From Paracoccaceae bacterium (lineage in GTDB: Bacteria > Pseudomonadota > Alphaproteobacteria > Rhodobacterales > Rhodobacteraceae): a stretch of 64,000 nucleotides of DNA. The notes below the pieces were generated by a model that was given only the letters and a program-made list of their open reading frames with translations, ran no database searches and was not told the origin of the DNA. Position numbers and translations under genes: made by a program. This document shows, one piece after another, positions 18,791 to 26,855 of the stretch (position 1 is the stretch's first letter; the number at the start of each line of letters is the position of its first letter). Location of the stretch: NCBI GenBank assembly GCA_024742705.1, contig JANSXZ010000008.1, forward strand, positions 91,813 through 155,812, read 5' to 3'.

Positions 18791-19944
18791 TGCAGACGCG
18801 CGCGGGCCTTGTGATGGCGCTGTGGTGCGCGGGCCTCGGGGCCGCCGCGCAATACGCCAAGTTCAGCGTGATCTACGATCTGTTGCCGGGCCTCTACCCG
18901 GCGGCCGGATGGGCCATCGGCTTTGCCGTATCGCTGGTGGGGGTGATCGGCATCTGCCTCGGCACTGTTGCGGGCGTGGTGGCCGCGCATCTGCGGTATC
19001 GGCGCACCGTGCTGTGGTCGCTCTGGATCGGGGCGGGGGTTTCTGCGTTTCAGGCGCTGATGCCGCCGTTCGAATGGCTGCTGGTATCGCGCGCGCTCGA
19101 GGGGGCATCCCACCTGGGGCTGGTGGTGGCGGCACCCACCTTGATCGCGCAGCTGAGCGCGCCGCGCCACCGCGGGCTGACCCTGACGCTCTGGAGCACG
19201 TTCTTCGGCGTCGCCTATGCGGTTCTGGCGGTGGCCGGCGCACCCCTGCTGGCCGTGGGCGGCGTGCCCGGCCTGTTCGCGGCCCATTCCGCGTATATGG
19301 CGGCGATGGCGGTGATCCTGTCTCGCGTCCTTCGCAACCTGCCCCAGAACCCGCCGGTTGGGCGGCTGCGCATCGGCGGGGTGCTGCGCGACCACCTGAC
19401 GATCTACGGATCGCCGAACCTGGCCGCGCCGGCGGTCGGGTGGCTGTTTTATACCTTCTGCTTCGTGTCGATCCTGACGGTTCTGCCGCCCCACCTGCCG
19501 CCCGAGAGCCGCCAGACGCTCATGGCGCTGATGCCGCTGGCCAGCATCGCCAGTTCGCTGGGGTTGGGTGTTTGGCTGATCCGGCACCTGTCGGCGGTGG
19601 CGGTGGTGCAGGCGGGCTTCGCTCTCAGCGCGGTTTCGGTGTTGTGGCTCTTGTCCACGCCGGTGTCGCCCGCGGCCTGCCTGGTGCTGGCGGCGGCGCT
19701 GGGGCTGGTGCAGGGCGCCAGTTTCGCTGCTGTGCCGCAGCTGAACAGCGGGCCCGACGCGCAGGCACGGGCCAATGGGGCAATGGCTCAGACCGGCAAC
19801 ATCGGCAACACGCTGGGCACGCCGGTGATGGCGTTGGCGCTGGCGGGGTTCGGATACCCCGCGATGCCTGTTCTGGCGGGTCTGGCGCTTCTGACGGGGC
19901 TGATCGCGCATGCAATTCTGGCCCGGATGCGCGCCATGCGTTGA
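18790..19944 (+). CDS. Major facilitator superfamily transporter
   Basis: Inner-membrane MFS protein of 384 residues, about 12 hydrophobic helices, with SRALEGASHLGLVVAAPTLIAQLSAP and HRGLTLTLWSTFFGVAY resembling the drug/sugar efflux branch. Substrate unknown. It begins on the stop codon of the methyltransferase-like gene, so both are one transcription unit. Its stop lies one base before the uvrA SOS box. Confidence 0.87.
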   Translation: MQTRAGLVMALWCAGLGAAAQYAKFSVIYDLLPGLYPAAGWAIGFAVSLVGVIGICLGTVAGVVAAHLRYRRTVLWSLWIGAGVSAFQALMPPFEWLLVSRALEGASHLGLVVAAPTLIAQLSAPRHRGLTLTLWSTFFGVAYAVLAVAGAPLLAVGGVPGLFAAHSAYMAAMAVILSRVLRNLPQNPPVGRLRIGGVLRDHLTIYGSPNLAAPAVGWLFYTFCFVSILTVLPPHLPPESRQTLMALMPLASIASSLGLGVWLIRHLSAVAVVQAGFALSAVSVLWLLSTPVSPAACLVLAAALGLVQGASFAAVPQLNSGPDAQARANGAMAQTGNIGNTLGTPVMALALAGFGYPAMPVLAGLALLTGLIAHAILARMRAMR

Positions 19945-19945
19945 T

Positions 19946-19960
19946 GTTCTTGCCTTGTTC
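19946..19960. promoter_or_regulatory. LexA (SOS) box upstream of uvrA
   Basis: GTTC-TTGCCTT-GTTC, a perfect match to the alphaproteobacterial LexA operator GTTC-N7-GTTC, 61 nt before the uvrA start. The same motif precedes lexA at 59695. Confidence 0.85.
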
Positions 19961-20021
19961 CCGTTTTTCAATTGGAGAATCCCCGCGCCGCGCTTATGTC
20001 TGGGGGTGATACGGGGGCATC

Positions 20022-22880
20022 ATGGCTGATCAGAAACACATCGAAGTGCGCGGCGCGCGCGAGCACAATCTCAAGAGCATCGACGTGGACATTCCGCGCG
20101 ACCAGCTTGTGGTGATCACCGGGCTTTCGGGCTCGGGCAAGTCGTCGCTGGCTTTTGATACGATCTATGCCGAAGGCCAGCGCAGGTATGTCGAATCGCT
20201 CTCGGCCTACGCGCGTCAGTTCCTGGACATGATGCAGAAGCCCGATGTCGATCACATCAGCGGGCTCAGCCCGGCGATCAGCATCGAACAGAAGACCACA
20301 TCGAAGAACCCGCGTTCCACCGTCGGCACGGTGACCGAGATCTACGATTACATGCGCCTGCTCTATGCCCGTGCCGGAACGCCCTATTCGCCGGCCACCG
20401 GCGAACCCATCGAAGCGCAACAGGTGCAGGACATGGTCGATCGCGTGATGGCGATGGAGGAAGGCACCCGCGCCTACCTGCTCGCGCCGATCGTCCGCGA
20501 CCGCAAAGGCGAATACCGCAAGGAGTTTCTGGAACTGCGCAAACAGGGGTTCCAGCGGGTCAAGGTCGACGGTCAGTTCCACGATCTCGACGAACCGCCC
20601 ACGCTGGACAAGAAATACCGCCACGACATCGATGTGGTGGTTGACCGGATCGTGGTGCGTGCCGGTCTGGAAACGCGTCTGGCCGACAGCCTGCGCACCG
20701 CGCTGGATCTGGCCGACGGCATCGCAATCCTCGAAACCGCGCCCACCGAAGGCGACCCCGAGCGCCACACGTTTTCCGAGAATTTCGCCTGCCCGGTCAG
20801 CGGCTTCACCATCCCGGAAATCGAACCCCGGCTGTTTTCGTTCAACGCGCCCTTCGGCGCCTGCCCGAAATGCGATGGCCTGGGGATGGAACTGTTCTTT
20901 GACGAACGTCTCGTCGTGCCCGACTCGGATCTGAAGATATACGATGGCGCGCTGGCGCCCTGGCGCAAGGGCAAGAGCCCGTATTTCCTCCAGACCATCG
21001 AAGCCATTGCCAAGCACTATGCCTTCGACAAGAACACCAGGTGGAAAGACCTGCCCGAAGCGGTGCAACAGGTGTTTCTCCGTGGATCGGGCGATGAGGA
21101 AATCAACTTCCGCTACGATGAAGGCGGACGGGTCTATCAGGTGAAACGCGTCTTCGAAGGCGTGATCCCGAACATGGAACGGCGCTACCGCGAAACCGAT
21201 TCAAACTGGATCCGCGAGGAATTCGAACGCTACCAGAACAACCGCCCCTGCGGTGTCTGCGACGGCTACCGCCTGCGGCCCGAGGCACTGGCGGTGCGCA
21301 TCGCCGGGCTGCATGTGGGGCAGGTGGTGCGCATGTCGATCCGCGAGGCCTTCGACTGGTGCGAGAACGTGCCGGCGCATCTGACCGTGCAGAAAAACGA
21401 AATCGCGCGGGCGATTCTCAAGGAAATCCGCGAACGCCTCGGGTTTCTCAACAATGTTGGTCTGGAATATCTGACACTGTCGCGATCCAGCGGCACGCTC
21501 AGCGGCGGCGAAAGCCAGCGAATCCGCCTGGCCAGCCAGATCGGGTCTGGCCTGACGGGAGTGCTCTATGTGCTCGACGAACCCTCGATCGGCCTGCACC
21601 AACGCGACAACGACAGGCTTCTGCTGACACTCAAAAACCTGCGCGATCAAGGCAATACGGTTATCGTGGTCGAACACGACGAAGAAGCGATCCGCGAGGC
21701 GGATTATGTCTTTGACATCGGTCCGGGGGCCGGGGTGCACGGCGGGCGCGTCGTAAGCCACGGCGTGCCTTCCGCGATCGCCGCCGATCCCAACTCGCTC
21801 ACCGGCCAGTACCTGAGCGGCAGCCGGGAGATCGCCGTTCCCGCCACCCGCCGCAAGGGCAACCGCAAGAAACTCACCGTGGTCAAGGCCAGCGGCAACA
21901 ACCTGAAATCGGTGACCGCGGCCTTTCCTCTGGGCAAGTTCGTCTGTGTCACCGGCGTGTCGGGCGGCGGAAAATCGACGCTCACGATCGAAACGCTGTT
22001 CAAGACGGCATCGATGCGCCTGAACGGCGCGCGCCAGACCCCGGCGCCCTGTGAAACCATCCGCGGGCTGGAACATCTGGACAAGGTCATCGACATCGAT
22101 CAACGCCCGATCGGCCGAACCCCCCGCTCCAACCCCGCCACCTACACCGGCGCATTTACGCCAATCCGCGACTGGTTCGCTGGCCTGCCGGAAGCCAAGG
22201 CGCGCGGGTACAAACCCGGACGGTTTTCATTCAACGTCAAGGGCGGACGCTGCGAGGCCTGTCAGGGCGATGGCGTGATCAAGATCGAAATGCACTTCCT
22301 GCCGGATGTTTACGTCGAATGCGAAACCTGCAAAGGCGCGCGCTATAACCGCGAAACCCTCGAAATCCGGTTCAAGGGCAAAAGCATAGCCGACGTTCTC
22401 GACATGACCGTGGAAGACGCCCAAGAGTTCTTCAAGGCGGTGCCGTCGATCCGCGAGAAAATGGATGCGCTGATGCGCGTCGGCCTTGGCTATATCAAGG
22501 TTGGACAGCAGGCCACCACTCTCTCCGGCGGCGAGGCGCAGCGCGTAAAGCTCTCGAAGGAACTTTCAAAACGATCCACCGGTCGCACGCTCTACATCCT
22601 CGATGAGCCCACAACAGGTCTACACTTCGAGGACGTCCGCAAACTTCTCGAAGTACTTCACGAACTGGTGGATCAGGGGAACTCGGTGGTTGTAATCGAA
22701 CACAACCTCGATGTCATAAAGACAGCAGATCACATCATCGACATTGGTCCGGAAGGCGGCGATGGCGGCGGCGAAATCGTGGCCGAAGGCACGCCAGAGA
22801 AAGTCGCGGAGGAGCCGCGCAGCCATACCGGTCGTTACTTGCGGCCCATGCTTGCGGGCCGCACCATGGCAGCCGAGTAA
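20022..22880 (+). CDS. uvrA: Excinuclease ABC subunit A
   Basis: Damage-recognition ATPase of nucleotide excision repair. The 952 residues show the duplicated ABC layout: Walker [10 protein letters not shown] (about 34-42), zinc module CPVSG...CPKC (near 253-285), first signature [17 protein letters not shown], second Walker [11 protein letters not shown] (about 645), zinc finger [16 protein letters not shown]...[10 protein letters not shown], and second signature [16 protein letters not shown] with DEPTTGLHF. The second P-loop reads GGGKST rather than the common GSGKST. SOS control is indicated by the box 61 nt upstream. Confidence 0.98.
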   Translation: MADQKHIEVRGAREHNLKSIDVDIPRDQLVVITGLSGSGKSSLAFDTIYAEGQRRYVESLSAYARQFLDMMQKPDVDHISGLSPAISIEQKTTSKNPRSTVGTVTEIYDYMRLLYARAGTPYSPATGEPIEAQQVQDMVDRVMAMEEGTRAYLLAPIVRDRKGEYRKEFLELRKQGFQRVKVDGQFHDLDEPPTLDKKYRHDIDVVVDRIVVRAGLETRLADSLRTALDLADGIAILETAPTEGDPERHTFSENFACPVSGFTIPEIEPRLFSFNAPFGACPKCDGLGMELFFDERLVVPDSDLKIYDGALAPWRKGKSPYFLQTIEAIAKHYAFDKNTRWKDLPEAVQQVFLRGSGDEEINFRYDEGGRVYQVKRVFEGVIPNMERRYRETDSNWIREEFERYQNNRPCGVCDGYRLRPEALAVRIAGLHVGQVVRMSIREAFDWCENVPAHLTVQKNEIARAILKEIRERLGFLNNVGLEYLTLSRSSGTLSGGESQRIRLASQIGSGLTGVLYVLDEPSIGLHQRDNDRLLLTLKNLRDQGNTVIVVEHDEEAIREADYVFDIGPGAGVHGGRVVSHGVPSAIAADPNSLTGQYLSGSREIAVPATRRKGNRKKLTVVKASGNNLKSVTAAFPLGKFVCVTGVSGGGKSTLTIETLFKTASMRLNGARQTPAPCETIRGLEHLDKVIDIDQRPIGRTPRSNPATYTGAFTPIRDWFAGLPEAKARGYKPGRFSFNVKGGRCEACQGDGVIKIEMHFLPDVYVECETCKGARYNRETLEIRFKGKSIADVLDMTVEDAQEFFKAVPSIREKMDALMRVGLGYIKVGQQATTLSGGEAQRVKLSKELSKRSTGRTLYILDEPTTGLHFEDVRKLLEVLHELVDQGNSVVVIEHNLDVIKTADHIIDIGPEGGDGGGEIVAEGTPEKVAEEPRSHTGRYLRPMLAGRTMAAE

Positions 22881-22917
22881 CCGCGCCGTTTGGGAAACAG
22901 GGCAAGCCTTTGATTTT

Positions 22918-22984
22918 GAGTATTTCTGGAACAATGAAGAAACCACTTGTCCTTCATTGTTCACTAAATACTCCCGCCGGAGGC
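22918..22984. repeat. Nested inverted repeat with AAATACTC-CCGCCGGAGGC, family-type intergenic element
   Basis: GAGTATTT (22918-22925) pairs with AAATACTC (22966-22973), and AACAATGAAG (22930-22939) with CTTCATTGTT (22952-22961), loop 12 nt; CCGCCGGAGGC follows. The sequence lies between the convergent uvrA and the valine-pathway gene and could end both transcripts. I recall very similar AGTATTT/GCCTCCGGCGGGAGTATTT elements in many Rhodobacteraceae intergenic regions; only one copy is in this window. Confidence 0.65.
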
Positions 22985-23001
22985 GAAACCACCAACAGTC
23001 T

Positions 23002-23877
23002 CTAGCCACCACGCCCGCGTTTCTCGAAACGGGGCAACATGGCACTGAAGTCGCGGCCCTTGCCCCCTTCGTTTTCCACGAAGGCCTTGTAGAGCAAAAG
23101 GGCATGGGCGCCCATCGGGGTGTCGGCATCCGCGCTTTCTGCGGCTTGCTGGCTCAACCCGAGATCCTTGACCATCAGTTCCGCGGCAAAACCCGGCGCA
23201 TATCCGTTGTCCGCCGGAGAGTTCGGTCCGACGCCGGGTGCGGGGCAATAGGCGTTCATGGACCAGCTGTAGCCCGATGAAGTGGAGACCACATCGAACA
23301 TTTTCTGGCGGTCCAACCCCAGTTTGTCGGCGAGAGCGAATGCTTCGCAGGTGGCGATCATGGTCACACCGAGGATCATGTTGTTGCAGATCTTGGCGGC
23401 CTGGCCGGCACCGGCCGCGCCGCAGTGGACCGCTCTTTGCCCCATTGCTTCAAACAGCGGGACGGCCACGGCGAATGCTTGGTCCGAGCCTCCCGCCATG
23501 AAGGTCAGCGTGCCTGCCGCGGCGCCGCCGACTCCGCCTGACACAGGCGCATCTATGGCATGCAGGCCGGCGGCTTCGGCCTGGGCGGCCACCGCGCGGG
23601 CCGAGTCGACGTCAACGGTGGAGCAGTCGATGAGGGTTGCTCCGGGGCGCATGACCGGAATGATCTGGTCGGCCACGCTGCGCAGGATTGCGCCGTTTGG
23701 CAGCATCGTCACCACCACATCGGCCGAAGAGGCGGCGTCGTGGGCCGAGGCGGCCATGACGACGCCATCGATCGCCACGGGGGCCATGTCAAAGCCTGTG
23801 ACTTCGTGCCCTGCCTTTGCGAGATTGCGCGCCATTGGTGCGCCCATGTTTCCCAATCCGATAAACCCGATCTTCAT
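23002..23877 (-). CDS. mmsB: MmsB portion with its own internal start (alternative separate gene product)
   Basis: NAD-dependent 3-hydroxyisobutyrate dehydrogenase, 291 residues, full length for the family, beginning at the internal ATG 23877 with GAGGGAGGG about 4-12 nt upstream. The Rossmann motif GFIGLGNMG is at residues 4-12 and the catalytic lysine is in GQAAKICNN. Listed separately because a cell may initiate here even though the upstream hydrolase frame reads straight through into it. Confidence 0.55.
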   Translation of the reverse strand: MKIGFIGLGNMGAPMARNLAKAGHEVTGFDMAPVAIDGVVMAASAHDAASSADVVVTMLPNGAILRSVADQIIPVMRPGATLIDCSTVDVDSARAVAAQAEAAGLHAIDAPVSGGVGGAAAGTLTFMAGGSDQAFAVAVPLFEAMGQRAVHCGAAGAGQAAKICNNMILGVTMIATCEAFALADKLGLDRQKMFDVVSTSSGYSWSMNAYCPAPGVGPNSPADNGYAPGFAAELMVKDLGLSQQAAESADADTPMGAHALLLYKAFVENEGGKGRDFSAMLPRFEKRGRGG

Positions 23878-24924
23878 GCCACCCTCCCTCGGTTCAAAAA
23901 TCAGCCTGTCCGCGCCCAGAGGTTGCAGCATTCTGGAGACCGCGACCGGTGGCACGTCCGTGCCCGCGTATTGCCATGCCGGATTGCGGTCCTTGTCAAT
24001 GATCGCGGCGCGGATGCCTTCCAGAAAATCGCCATGTTCCATTGCACGGAACGTGAACCTGTATTCCAGTTCGAGCGCCTTGCGCAACGTGATCGTCGGG
24101 CCGCGCAGGCGGTGCACGATTTCGATGGTACAGGCCATTGATAGCGGTGCGTTGCGGCGCATTGCCTTGAGCGCGTCGCGCGCGAATGTGCTGTCATCGG
24201 CATCGAGCGCGTTGAGCACATCGGTGAGGGCTTCACCGTCGAAACATGCGTCGATCCGGTCTTGGGCTTCGGCGAGCGCGGAGGGGGCGGGTGCCACGGA
24301 TGCCGCGGCCACCGTCTGCGCGTCGCCATCTGTTTCCAGGCTTGCGATCAACGCCGGCCAATGCGCTTCGGGGATGAAGTGATCGGCGAACCCGGCGTAA
24401 ATTGCATCGGCTGCGGCCATGCGTGTGCCGGTCACGCCCAGGTATTCGCCCAGACGCCCCGGCGCCAACGCCAGCATGAAGGTGCCGCCCACATCCGGCA
24501 CCAGCCCGATACCGCATTCCGGCATGGCGATCCGGCTGCTTTCGCCGACGACCCGGTGCGATCCGTGGCACCCTATTCCAACGCCTCCGCCCATGGTGAA
24601 GCCCTGGAGAAACGATACCACGGGTTTGGGATATTCGAATATCAGCGCATTCAGCCGGTATTCATCGCGCCAGAACCTGCGGCCATAGGCAAAATCACCC
24701 CGTGTGCCGGTCGTATAGAGTTCGGCGATATCGCCGCCCGAACAGAAGGCGCGATCGCCATCGGCGTCGATCACCACGAGTTGCACCGCCGCATCGTCGC
24801 GCCAGGCGCGCATGGCCTTGTCGATGGCCATGCACATGTCATAGGTCATTGCGTTGAGAGCTTGCGCGCGGGTGAAGGTGATGCGCCCCGCGCGCCCGAC
24901 GATGCGGATGGCGATATCGGTCAT
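23002..24924 (-). CDS. Fused 3-hydroxyisobutyryl-CoA hydrolase / 3-hydroxyisobutyrate dehydrogenase
   Basis: One uninterrupted frame of 640 residues. Residues 1-349 are an enoyl-CoA hydratase-superfamily HIBYL-CoA hydrolase (CSGGDIAELY, TMGGGVGIGCHG, MPECGIGLVPDVGGT). Residues 350-640 are MmsB (MKIGFIGLGNMGAPMA, DAPVSGGVGG, GAGQAAKICNNM). These are consecutive steps of valine breakdown: hydrolysis to 3-hydroxyisobutyrate, then oxidation to methylmalonate semialdehyde. I see no stop between LIFEPREGG and MKIG. The join also contains an SD-like GAGGGAGGG before the internal ATG, so separate MmsB translation is possible. A lost stop or a sequencing error are the alternatives. The start overlaps the acyl-CoA dehydrogenase stop (ATGA). 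Confidence 0.8.
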   Translation of the reverse strand: MTDIAIRIVGRAGRITFTRAQALNAMTYDMCMAIDKAMRAWRDDAAVQLVVIDADGDRAFCSGGDIAELYTTGTRGDFAYGRRFWRDEYRLNALIFEYPKPVVSFLQGFTMGGGVGIGCHGSHRVVGESSRIAMPECGIGLVPDVGGTFMLALAPGRLGEYLGVTGTRMAAADAIYAGFADHFIPEAHWPALIASLETDGDAQTVAAASVAPAPSALAEAQDRIDACFDGEALTDVLNALDADDSTFARDALKAMRRNAPLSMACTIEIVHRLRGPTITLRKALELEYRFTFRAMEHGDFLEGIRAAIIDKDRNPAWQYAGTDVPPVAVSRMLQPLGADRLIFEPREGGMKIGFIGLGNMGAPMARNLAKAGHEVTGFDMAPVAIDGVVMAASAHDAASSADVVVTMLPNGAILRSVADQIIPVMRPGATLIDCSTVDVDSARAVAAQAEAAGLHAIDAPVSGGVGGAAAGTLTFMAGGSDQAFAVAVPLFEAMGQRAVHCGAAGAGQAAKICNNMILGVTMIATCEAFALADKLGLDRQKMFDVVSTSSGYSWSMNAYCPAPGVGPNSPADNGYAPGFAAELMVKDLGLSQQAAESADADTPMGAHALLLYKAFVENEGGKGRDFSAMLPRFEKRGRGG

Positions 24925-26066
24925 GCGCGGGCCGCGATCATCTGGCGGGCCACGATCATGCGCATGATCTCGTTGGTGCCTTCGAGGATCTGGTGCACCC
25001 GCAGGTCGCGCACCAGTTTTTCGATTCCGTAGTCGGCGAGGTAGCCATAGCCGCCGTGCAACTGCAGGCATTGATCGACGACGTTGCTGCCGGCTTCGGT
25101 GACGAACTTCTTGGCCATGGCGCAAAACCGGGTGGCGTCGGGGGCACCCTGGTCCAGCTTCCAGGCGGCCTGCCGCAGGAAGGTGCGTGCCGCCTGAAGT
25201 TCGATTTCCATGTCCGCGAGGCGGAACTGGAGGCCCTGAAACTGATCTATGCTCTGACCGAAGGCCTTGCGTTCGCCCATGTAGCCCAGTGTCTGGGTCA
25301 GTGCAGTCTGCGCTGCGCCGAGTGAACAGGCGGCGATGTTAAGGCGCCCGCCATCAAGGCCCATCATCGCATATTTGAAACCATTTCCTTCCTCACCGAT
25401 CAGATTGGCGGCCGGAATGTTGCAATTGTCAAACTGCACTTGCGCCGTTGGCTGGCTGCGCCAGCCCATTTTCTCCTCGAGCGCGCCAAAGCTGAGCCCC
25501 GGCGCGCCATCTTCGACCAGAACCGTGGATATGCCCTTGGGGCCGTCATCGCCGGTGCGCACCATGACCACATAGGCATCCGAATATCCGCCGCCGGAAA
25601 TGAAGGCCTTGGTGCCGTTCAGGCTGTAGCCTTCGTTGGTCCGTTCGGCGCGGGTGCGCAGGGCCGCTGCATCCGATCCCGATCCCGGTTCGGTGAGGCA
25701 ATAGCTGAGAACCGTCCGCATCGACAGAACGTCTGGCAGCACCCGCGCCTTGAAATCGTCCGACCCGAAGCTGTCGATCATGCGCGCGCACATGTTGTGG
25801 ATCGAAAGAAACGCGGCCACGGACGGGCAGGCCATCGACAAGGCTTCGAAGACCAGCGTCGCGTCGAGACGGCTGAGCCCCGATCCACCGCTTTCTTCCG
25901 AGACGTAGAGCCCGCCGAACCCCAGTTCGGCGATGCGCGGCCACAGATCCTTGGGGATCGTGCCCGCGCTTTCCCATTCCCGCGCGAAGGGCGCGATATG
26001 CTCTTGGCCAAAGGCGTGGGCCATGTCGAAAATGGCGGTCTGTTCCTCGCTCAGCGCGAAATCCAT
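24921..26066 (-). CDS. Acyl-CoA dehydrogenase, probably isobutyryl-CoA dehydrogenase
   Basis: FAD enzyme introducing the alpha-beta double bond in acyl-CoA; context (HIBYL-CoA hydrolase, MmsB, MmsA) points to isobutyryl-CoA in valine catabolism. The 381 residues have MDFALSEEQTAIFDMAHAF at the start, YCLTEPGSGSDAAALRTRA (FAD/substrate), GTKAFISGGGYSDAY and C-terminal QLHGGYGYLADYGIEKLVRDLRV with the EGTNEIMR motif. ATG 26066 is chosen over the upstream in-frame ATG 26111, which falls in a palindromic operator candidate. The catalytic Glu assignment was not verified. Confidence 0.93.
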   Translation of the reverse strand: MDFALSEEQTAIFDMAHAFGQEHIAPFAREWESAGTIPKDLWPRIAELGFGGLYVSEESGGSGLSRLDATLVFEALSMACPSVAAFLSIHNMCARMIDSFGSDDFKARVLPDVLSMRTVLSYCLTEPGSGSDAAALRTRAERTNEGYSLNGTKAFISGGGYSDAYVVMVRTGDDGPKGISTVLVEDGAPGLSFGALEEKMGWRSQPTAQVQFDNCNIPAANLIGEEGNGFKYAMMGLDGGRLNIAACSLGAAQTALTQTLGYMGERKAFGQSIDQFQGLQFRLADMEIELQAARTFLRQAAWKLDQGAPDATRFCAMAKKFVTEAGSNVVDQCLQLHGGYGYLADYGIEKLVRDLRVHQILEGTNEIMRMIVARQMIAARA

Positions 26067-26096
26067 TTGCGCGTCCCCCCGGTCTGCTGCGTTAAA

Positions 26097-26110
26097 TGAA
26101 CACCTGTTCA
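26097..26110. promoter_or_regulatory. Palindrome TGAACA-CC-TGTTCA, candidate operator
   Basis: Perfect 6-2-6 inverted repeat about 30 nt upstream of the acyl-CoA dehydrogenase start. The form suits a TetR-type repressor, which often controls acyl-CoA dehydrogenase operons; no such gene is in the window, so the regulator is unknown. Confidence 0.5.
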
Positions 26111-26142
26111 ATAGTAGCAGTCGGCCGCACGCGCCGCAAGGC

Positions 26143-26757
26143 TCAGAGCACGCGCACCTGGGTGCCGATCGCGGTCAGCGCGAACAGTTCCTCGATATGC
26201 GGATTGTAGAGCCCGATGCAGCCCGACGAACTCTGCCGCCCGATCTTGCGGGTGTCGTGGGTGCCATGGATCAGATAGGCGGGCCAGGTCAGGTACATCG
26301 CATGGGTCCCCAGCGGGTTTCCGGGGCCGGCGGGCATGAATTCCGGCAGGGTCGGATCCCGCTCGCGCATGTTTTTGGTGGGGGTCCAAGTGGGGCCGAC
26401 CTTCTTGCGGACGATTTGCGTATAGCCGCGCCGTGTGAGTTCGTCGGTCATCGGCACCGACGAGGGATAAAGCCGGTATTCGCCCTGCGGATTCCAGTAG
26501 TGCACCGCGCGGCTGACTGTATCGGCAAGGATACAGCCGACGCCGATCTTTTCGAAATGGTCCTGCCAGTTCTGGCCGACAAAGGCCGAAGCGTTGCGCC
26601 GGGCAACATAGGTATCCGCGATCGGCGGTTCTGCATCACGGCTGGGAAATGCCTGATCGACGGTGCCCGGGGTCTGGGCACGCAGGACGGAAGGTGTGGC
26701 CAGCGTCGCGGCCAGCCCCAGCAGGGCACCGCGGCGCGAATAGACAATACGGGTCAT
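26143..26757 (-). CDS. L,D-transpeptidase (YkuD domain), exported
   Basis: Periplasmic enzyme that cross-links peptidoglycan or attaches proteins to it through an active-site cysteine. The 204 residues begin MTRIVYSRRGALLGLAATLATPSVLRAQ, a signal resembling a Tat or Sec leader (twin Arg, Ala-rich, AQ cleavage). The catalytic segment is IHGTHDTRKIGRQSSSGCIGLYN; the Arg usual after GC(I/V) is Gly here. ATG 26757 has AGGAG 6 nt upstream. It lies between valine-pathway genes on the same strand, apparently without a metabolic link. Confidence 0.9.
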   Translation of the reverse strand: MTRIVYSRRGALLGLAATLATPSVLRAQTPGTVDQAFPSRDAEPPIADTYVARRNASAFVGQNWQDHFEKIGVGCILADTVSRAVHYWNPQGEYRLYPSSVPMTDELTRRGYTQIVRKKVGPTWTPTKNMRERDPTLPEFMPAGPGNPLGTHAMYLTWPAYLIHGTHDTRKIGRQSSSGCIGLYNPHIEELFALTAIGTQVRVL

Positions 26758-26855
26758 CAGACGCTCCTGATCAAGGTCAGGAAAGTGATATAACAGCGGC
26801 CCCGCCATGAATACAGGGGGCCGCCGGTCACGATTTCTTGCATGTCCCGAATGGA

